Shown piece by piece: positions 59,054 through 64,000 of a stretch of DNA of 64,000 nucleotides (position 1 is its first letter; each line of letters starts with the position of its first letter). Made by a program: the position numbers and the translations under genes. The notes below the pieces were generated by a model, which saw only the letters and a program-made list of their open reading frames with translations, ran no database searches and was not told the origin of the DNA. This stretch comes from Sulfodiicoccus acidiphilus. GTDB lineage: Archaea > Thermoproteota > Thermoprotei_A > Sulfolobales > Sulfolobaceae. The stretch spans positions 806,001 to 870,000 of the forward strand of contig NZ_AP018553.1 of the NCBI RefSeq assembly GCF_003967175.1. Reading direction: 5' to 3'.

Positions 59054-60251
59054 TGGTTAGAGTGTCCACGAGAAAGTTAATGTAGTTTTCCTGGTTCTCC
59101 TTGACCAACTGGGAAATCCTGCTGAAGACCGGCTCCATGGACTTCCTAGCAATGGAGTTAGACATGGCCTCCAACACCTCGACCACTTCGGGGGTGACTT
59201 GAATGGCCTTAGAAAGCTCATGAATGGCCCTCTTGACCTCCCTCCTCCTTATGTCCTCAACCCTCCTCATCACCTTCGACACGTACACCTTGGCCTTGTA
59301 ACTTTGGTACTGTCTGGCGAAGTCGCCAATCTCCTCTTCTATTATGGACTTCGCCTTCTCTATCTCCCCCTCCCTCTGTTCGGCCACCTCCCTAGACACC
59401 TCCCTGAGGTCGTCCATGGTGATAACGTTATCCCCAGAGAAGATTGGGGGAACAGAAAGATCCACCACTAGCCTAGCGTGGGGCGCTGTGAGAGAGGGAC
59501 CAGTGGATGGGTTGGTGACTGCGGCGAAGACCAGTTGATTACCGTCAGTCAAGGCACTTAGAGAGGACCAGTGGACCCCGAGCTTACTCGCCAGTTCCTT
59601 GGCCCTCTCTTCCGTTCTGCTGACAACAGTTAACTGCCCCACACCCTCATCCCTCAACATCTTGGCCAACTTGGATCCGACTACGCCTGCACCCACAACG
59701 GCGACCCTCAGGTCCTTTAGATCACCGAGCCTCCTCCTAGCGTAATCGACGGCGAGGGAGTAGACCCCGACCTTCCCCCTGGAGATCATCGTCTCCACCC
59801 TCACTCTCCTCCCCACTCTTAGGGCCCTCTCCACTAGCATGTGGACCCCGTAGTCGCTAGCTCCTAGGGAACGGCTGTCCTCTAGGCTCTGCCTCACCTG
59901 CCTCAGGACGTCGTATTCCCCCACAGCCAAGGAATCCACGCCCGAGCTTACCTCGAAAAGGTGCCTAACTGCTTCCACCCCATACAACACTTTGCCCTCG
60001 TTAGATACGTCCCTGGAGTGAACAGCCCTCAGGAAGTCTACCGCGTTTCTCAACTTCGACTCAGGCGATTCGTGGAAGTAGAGCTCGACCCTATTGCAGG
60101 TCTGAAGGACTAGGACTCCTCTCCCCACTGCCTTCACAAGTGCCCTCTCCTCGCTGGGCTTAAGGTAGTGGGCGGGAAGTGACTTGAGCCCAACCGTTCT
60201 GTAAGTGAAGAGGAGGGCCCCGTAGTTCCTCAGCTCATCCTCAACTCCCAC
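59010..60251 (-). CDS. hemA: glutamyl-tRNA reductase
   Basis: 413 residues from GTG 60251. The catalytic Cys is in LQTCNRVELYF near residue 53, AVGEYDVLRQVRQSLED follows, and the NADP fold VAVVGAGVVGSKLAKML is near 190. First committed step of heme synthesis. 11-nt overlap with the precorrin-2 dehydrogenase gene. Confidence 0.94.
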   Translation of the reverse strand: MGVEDELRNYGALLFTYRTVGLKSLPAHYLKPSEERALVKAVGRGVLVLQTCNRVELYFHESPESKLRNAVDFLRAVHSRDVSNEGKVLYGVEAVRHLFEVSSGVDSLAVGEYDVLRQVRQSLEDSRSLGASDYGVHMLVERALRVGRRVRVETMISRGKVGVYSLAVDYARRRLGDLKDLRVAVVGAGVVGSKLAKMLRDEGVGQLTVVSRTEERAKELASKLGVHWSSLSALTDGNQLVFAAVTNPSTGPSLTAPHARLVVDLSVPPIFSGDNVITMDDLREVSREVAEQREGEIEKAKSIIEEEIGDFARQYQSYKAKVYVSKVMRRVEDIRRREVKRAIHELSKAIQVTPEVVEVLEAMSNSIARKSMEPVFSRISQLVKENQENYINFLVDTLTNGDVSNAKAKEAQK

Positions 60252-60894
60252 GTTCGACCACCTCCTCAGCCCTCTTTAGGGCCCCCGAGACGTCACCCTT
60301 AGCCACCCTTTCCTGAAAGATGGAGTCAGAGAATATGGATGAGTAGAGCTTAAACCTCTTAGATGGGTCACTCACCTTGGACTTCAACATCTTCTTCACC
60401 TCGTACATAGCGTCGACCCTGGCCCTCACGTCACTTCCATCTACGACATCCTTCACTAGGTCTAACAGGTACTTGGAACTGAGACTTGACCTACCGTAAG
60501 TCGTCACGGCCACCGCAAGCGTTCCGTCGTCGAAGTATATGGGGACTATGAAGTTGGAGTCGGGAGGGGAGGTGGGATCGTTGCACAGCTTCCTCATGGA
60601 CTTAGCCATAGAACAAACCTTCCTATTGATCTCCTGGTCGTTTGTGGCAGTCACCACGACGTCGAAGTGAGATAAGAACTCCTCGTCCAATTCCCTAGCA
60701 TCCCCCCTCACTTTGTTCACTTTCATGGACTCGAGTTCAGGAGAGAACTCTAGGCTGTATACCGTGACCTGTGCGCCTAGCTCCGAGAACTTGGAAGCCC
60801 TCTTAGTCCCCACCTTCCCTCCACCTACAACCAGCACCCTCATGTCCTTGACGTCAACGAACAGGGGCAGCAACTCCACCAACGCATCACCCAT
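60241..60894 (-). CDS. precorrin-2 dehydrogenase-like protein (siroheme branch)
   Basis: 217 residues, Met8/CysG N-terminal type: MRVLVVGGGKVGTKRASKFSELGAQVTVYS and NFIVPIYFDDGTLAVAVTTYGRSSLSSK. It oxidises precorrin-2 to sirohydrochlorin, the precursor for siroheme and for the archaeal siroheme-dependent (Ahb) heme route. First gene of the operon. Confidence 0.88.
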   Translation of the reverse strand: MGDALVELLPLFVDVKDMRVLVVGGGKVGTKRASKFSELGAQVTVYSLEFSPELESMKVNKVRGDARELDEEFLSHFDVVVTATNDQEINRKVCSMAKSMRKLCNDPTSPPDSNFIVPIYFDDGTLAVAVTTYGRSSLSSKYLLDLVKDVVDGSDVRARVDAMYEVKKMLKSKVSDPSKRFKLYSSIFSDSIFQERVAKGDVSGALKRAEEVVERGS

Positions 60895-60904
60895 GTTGGG
60901 GGAC

Positions 60905-60922
60905 TAGACTTTATATAGATTT
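60905..60922 (-). promoter_or_regulatory. promoter of the heme operon
   Basis: Minus strand CTATATAAAG (plus strand TTTATATAG at 60910-60918), 20-25 nt before ATG 60894, indicating a leaderless operon transcript. Confidence 0.55.
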
Positions 60923-60943
60923 TCTAAAAACTGCAAAGCCGAG

Positions 60944-61999
60944 TTAAAACCACTTATCCAACCCAGATTGCTTGGAGGATCCCTTTAGTTCGCTCATCGC
61001 CCTCTCCATTCTCGACAGGGCGCTGGCAACCCTCTCCTCGTTAAAGTCGTGTTCCTCTACTAACAACCTCAACACTGACTCCCTATCCACCTCCCCTAGG
61101 TTCAGTTCGCCCTCTACATCCTCCACCCGAGGATTCAAGAAGGCGTCCCTGAGCTCCCTCAGGTCCACCCCGAGATCGCTCAGGTCAAGTTCCCCCGCTC
61201 TTGCCGCCGCCTCAAGCGAGCCGTACTTCTTCACCAGGGAGTAGGCCCTCTTGGGGCCGAAGCCTCGCACCCCCTCTGGGTCGTAGTCCGTGCCAACGAG
61301 GAGGGCCACGTCTATCAGCTGCTCCCTGGTGATCCCGAGCTCCCTTAGCATATTACTCAGCTCCAAGATCTCAGGTTTGATCTCCACGTAGACTTCCTTG
61401 TTAGGCAACTTCCTCCTTCCAGTTACGGTGAGGTTCCTAATCAACCTCTCAGCACCGAAGAGGAGGGAGTCGTAGTCCTGACTGCCAACCGCCCAACTCT
61501 TTCCTTGGATGTGAATGTGAGCAGCCTCGGCCTCCCCTTCAGCGGGGGCCTGAACGTGAGGAACTCCCATAGCCTTCAGAAGCTCCTTGGACTGCCTAAC
61601 CATCTCGTCGGTGAGGTAGGCCGAGGCCGCTGCGTATTTCCGCTGGGATTGAACGTCCCCCCTCTCCTTGGCTTTCTCGTACTTTAGCTTGGCCTCCTCC
61701 TTCACTTGCCTCCTCCTCTCCAACTCCCCTCGCTTCATCTCGGGTGGCTTGCCGTCAAAGACGTAGATGGGAGTAACCCCCTCCTCCAGCAGGTTCACTG
61801 TCCTATAGAACAGCCCACTGAGGTGACTTGTGACCCTTCCCTTCGAGTCGACTAGCGGAGTCCCGTCAGGTTGCCTGATGGCTGCCAGGAATTGGTAAAT
61901 CGCGTTATACGCGTCGATGGAGATCTTCTTGCCCTTCAATTCCCTGAGGGAGATCTCCTTCCTTACTCCCTCAGCTAGATCCCCTAAGTCTACTCCTAT
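60944..61999 (-). CDS. fen1: flap endonuclease 1; canonical start codon missing
   Basis: 352 residues if counted from ATA 61999, where the invariant N-terminus GVDLGDL begins; the frame then runs through LKGKKISIDAYNAIYQF, EGEAEAAHI, GTDYDPEGVRGFGPKRA and the PCNA-binding tail (KQSGLDKWF). The only usual start, TTG 61939, would remove ~20 residues including the N-terminal glycine and first metal Asp. An ATG in place of ATA would also delay the stop of the upstream gene by two codons. Fen1 cuts 5' flaps in replication and repair. Confidence 0.88.
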   Translation of the reverse strand: MGVDLGDLAEGVRKEISLRELKGKKISIDAYNAIYQFLAAIRQPDGTPLVDSKGRVTSHLSGLFYRTVNLLEEGVTPIYVFDGKPPEMKRGELERRRQVKEEAKLKYEKAKERGDVQSQRKYAAASAYLTDEMVRQSKELLKAMGVPHVQAPAEGEAEAAHIHIQGKSWAVGSQDYDSLLFGAERLIRNLTVTGRRKLPNKEVYVEIKPEILELSNMLRELGITREQLIDVALLVGTDYDPEGVRGFGPKRAYSLVKKYGSLEAAARAGELDLSDLGVDLRELRDAFLNPRVEDVEGELNLGEVDRESVLRLLVEEHDFNEERVASALSRMERAMSELKGSSKQSGLDKWF

Positions 62000-62226
62000 T
62001 CCTTATCCCCCAATAGGGAGATCATGCGCACGTCCTCCTTTATGAGGGTTACTGATATGAAGCCCCTTATCTCCAAGCTCATGAGAGCTCTTAAGAAATC
62101 GGAGAAGGAAACTTGCGTAGTGGAGCTCTTCACTACGTCGGCATAGAGGTCCTGATCCCTCACTGATGTTCCCATCTTCCTCAGTCTTTCGAGGACCAAG
62201 TAATGAAGCGGGACTTCCCTCCACAT
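61996..62226 (-). CDS. small winged-helix-like conserved protein
   Basis: 76 residues (PLHYLVLERLRKMGTSVRDQDLYADVVKSSTTQVSFSDFLRALMSLEIRGFISV), wHTH-like. It lies 4 nt after cdc48 and overlaps the presumptive fen1 start, so the three genes form one unit. Function unknown. Confidence 0.7.
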   Translation of the reverse strand: MWREVPLHYLVLERLRKMGTSVRDQDLYADVVKSSTTQVSFSDFLRALMSLEIRGFISVTLIKEDVRMISLLGDKE

Positions 62227-62230
62227 GCTC

Positions 62231-64000
62231 TCACGCGAAGGTGCTCGGCTTCACTACCTGCTTGGGGAGTTGCTGCCTAGCCCTTTCGAACCACGAGGCG
62301 TAGAACTGCGTCATCTCCTGAGTTATTGAGGGCTTCACCTTCCTCATGGCCTCCATGAAGTGAGTCCAGTTTACCTTTAAGTCCTCAGCCCTTATCCCCT
62401 TTCTGAGGCCTTCCCTTAGAGCCACTAGCCCAGCCTCTCTAACTAGGGCAGCTATGTCAGCTCCAGTGTAGCCCTCGGTCTTCGCTCCCAAGTCGCTTAA
62501 ATCTACGTCGTTGGCCAGGGGCACTTTGCTGGTGTGGACCTTCAATATCTCCGTCCTAGCATCCCTATCGGGAGGTGGCACAAGTATCATCTTCTCGAAC
62601 CTCCCTGGCCTGAGGAGCGCTGGGTCAACTATGTCAGGCCTGTTAGTTGCAGCTATGACAGCAACGTGCTGCATCTCTTCTATTCCGTCCATCTCAGCCA
62701 GCAACTGGTTCACCACCCTCTCAGTCACTCCCGAGTCGTAGCCCGCTCCCCTCATTGGAGTTATGGCATCTATCTCATCGAAGAATATCACAGCTGGAGC
62801 GTACTGCCTTGCCTTCCTGAATATTTCCCTTATGGCCTTCTCGCTCTCCCCAACCCACTTCGACAGTATCTCGGGGCCCCTGACGGCTATGAAGTTGGCC
62901 CCACTCTCCGTGGCCACCGCCTTGGCCAACATGGTCTTACCCGTCCCAGGTGGACCGAAGAGGAGGATGCCCCGGGGCGGCTCTATGCCCACCTTCTCGT
63001 AGTAGTCTGGGAACTTCAGGGGATACTCCACTATCTCCCTCAGCTCCTGCTTGGCCTCCTCCAGTCCACCTATGTCGGACCACTTGACCTCGGGGACCTC
63101 TATATATATCTCCCTGAGTCCACTCGGCACTATCTCCTTCATGGCCTTCATGAAGTCGTCCATCCTCACCTCCATCTTCTCGAGGATCTCGGGCGGGATC
63201 TTGTCTTGGGAGAGATCTATTTCTGGGAGGTACCTCCTCAACGTATTCATGGCTGCCTCCCTCACTAAGGCCGACAGATCGGCACCAGTGTAACCGTGAG
63301 TTATGTCGGCCATCTTCTCTAGGTCGACGTCCTTGGAAAGCGGCATGTTCCTAGTGTGGATCTGTAGTATCTCTAACCTCCCCTGCTTGTCGGGGAGGGG
63401 TATCTCTATCTCTCTATCGAACCTCCCAGGCCTCCTCAGGGCTGGGTCCACCGCCCCCGCCCTGTTGGTGGCTGCTATAACTATGACGTTACCCCTACTC
63501 TCAAGGCCGTCCATGAGAGTAAGGAGCTGAGCCACAACTCTCCTCTCGACCTCCCCTATCACTTCGTCCCTCTTGGGAGCTATCGCGTCTATCTCGTCTA
63601 TGAATATGATGGCGGGAGCGTGTTTCTTGGCGTCCTCAAATATCTCCCTGAGCCTCTGTTCGCTCTCACCGTAGAACTTGCTCATTATCTCGGGGCCGTT
63701 TATGGAGGTGAAGTAAGCCTCAGTCTCGTTGGCCACCGCTTTCGCCAATAAGGTCTTCCCTACTCCTGGAGGACCTATGAGCAGGATCCCCTTGGGTGGC
63801 TCTATGCCCAACCTCTTGAAGAGTTCGGGGTGCCTCAGGGGGAGCTCCACCATCTCCCTGACTTTGTCTATTATGTTCTTCATGCCCCTATGTCCTCATA
63901 GGTTATCCTAGGGAGCCTAGTCTGCTCTATCGGCTTCTCGGATATGGTTATACTAGTCTCGTCGTTAGCTATCACCACTCCGACCGGCTTAACCTGTATT
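62231..64000 (-). CDS. cdc48: Cdc48/VCP AAA+ ATPase, N-terminal domain cut by window, one frame break
   Basis: D1 with [13 protein letters not shown] and [15 protein letters not shown]2 with [13 protein letters not shown] and [15 protein letters not shown], plus arginine fingers in [10 protein letters not shown] and LRPGRFEK. From ATG 63883 the frame is clean, but the conserved linker ...YEDIGG is read in the other frame up to 64000. One extra G at CCCC 63885-63888 joins them (DIGGMKNII). It unfolds ubiquitin-like-tagged or complexed proteins and is essential, so the break is probably not a natural loss. Confidence 0.93.

Overview
The window is a piece of a thermoacidophilic crenarchaeon of the order Sulfolobales. 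The evidence is the LysW-dependent lysine/arginine genes with an Lrp-type LysM regulator, archaeal information-processing genes (aEF-1beta, L40e, Fen1, ATP-type DNA ligase, LSm, Cdc48), GTG and TTG starts, TATA boxes about 25 nt from start codons (leaderless transcripts), tRNA introns with bulge-helix-bulge signals, and many relics of TnpB-type insertion sequences. The moderate GC looks more like Metallosphaera or Aramenus than the AT-rich Sulfolobus or Acidianus species, but the genus cannot be fixed from sequence reading alone.

Layout. 1-3.9 kb: the pth2-truD-HerA/VirB4-like ATPase (candidate CedB DNA-import motor) operon, divergent from a zinc ribbon and aEF-1beta. 3.9-10.2 kb: lysYZM and lysWXJK, then a cis-prenyltransferase. 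10.2-14.8 kb: AspRS and a KH-domain factor, L40e, tRNA-Cys with two introns, tRNA-Ala, a ParA/MinD ATPase. 14.9-21 kb: a frame-broken FAD oxidoreductase, a decayed insertion-sequence field, tRNA-Ile with an intron, a degenerate ThDP enzyme. 21-29.6 kb: dcd, DUF460 RuvC-like protein, AdoMet synthetase, LSm, a second relic field, a HTH regulator, CTP synthase. 30-37.3 kb: a ribbon-helix-helix protein, protein disulfide oxidoreductase, AMMECR1, Mut7-C, a NEMF/RqcH-type protein, tmk, a surface glycoprotein. 38-46.6 kb: tRNA-Val, Mrp ATPase, TrpRS, small archaeal proteins, DUF1028, a GC-rich structured non-coding stretch, phosphohexomutase, Trm112, tRNA-Leu. 46.7-55.3 kb: hexulose-phosphate synthase, DNA ligase with an MBL nuclease, a sarcosine-oxidase-like pair, a phosphatase-superfamily enzyme. 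55.3-60.9 kb: a heme operon (precorrin-2 dehydrogenase-hemA-hemB-hemL-hemC-hemD). 61-64 kb: fen1, a small wHTH protein and cdc48.

Three things stand out. (1) A 0.4 kb GC-rich block at 43.6-44.03 kb can form about ten perfect hairpins, has no credible coding capacity, and lacks the hallmark motifs of RNase P and SRP RNA. (2) At least four copies of a roughly 230-bp internally deleted element share the right end of a local TnpB relic and have a conserved hairpin, so they may be stranded guide-RNA-like modules. (3) Four genes, including cdc48, are broken at a G run in a way that one extra G (or a -1 ribosomal shift) repairs. This points either to systematic homopolymer errors or to recoding, and should be settled before any gene here is called a pseudogene.
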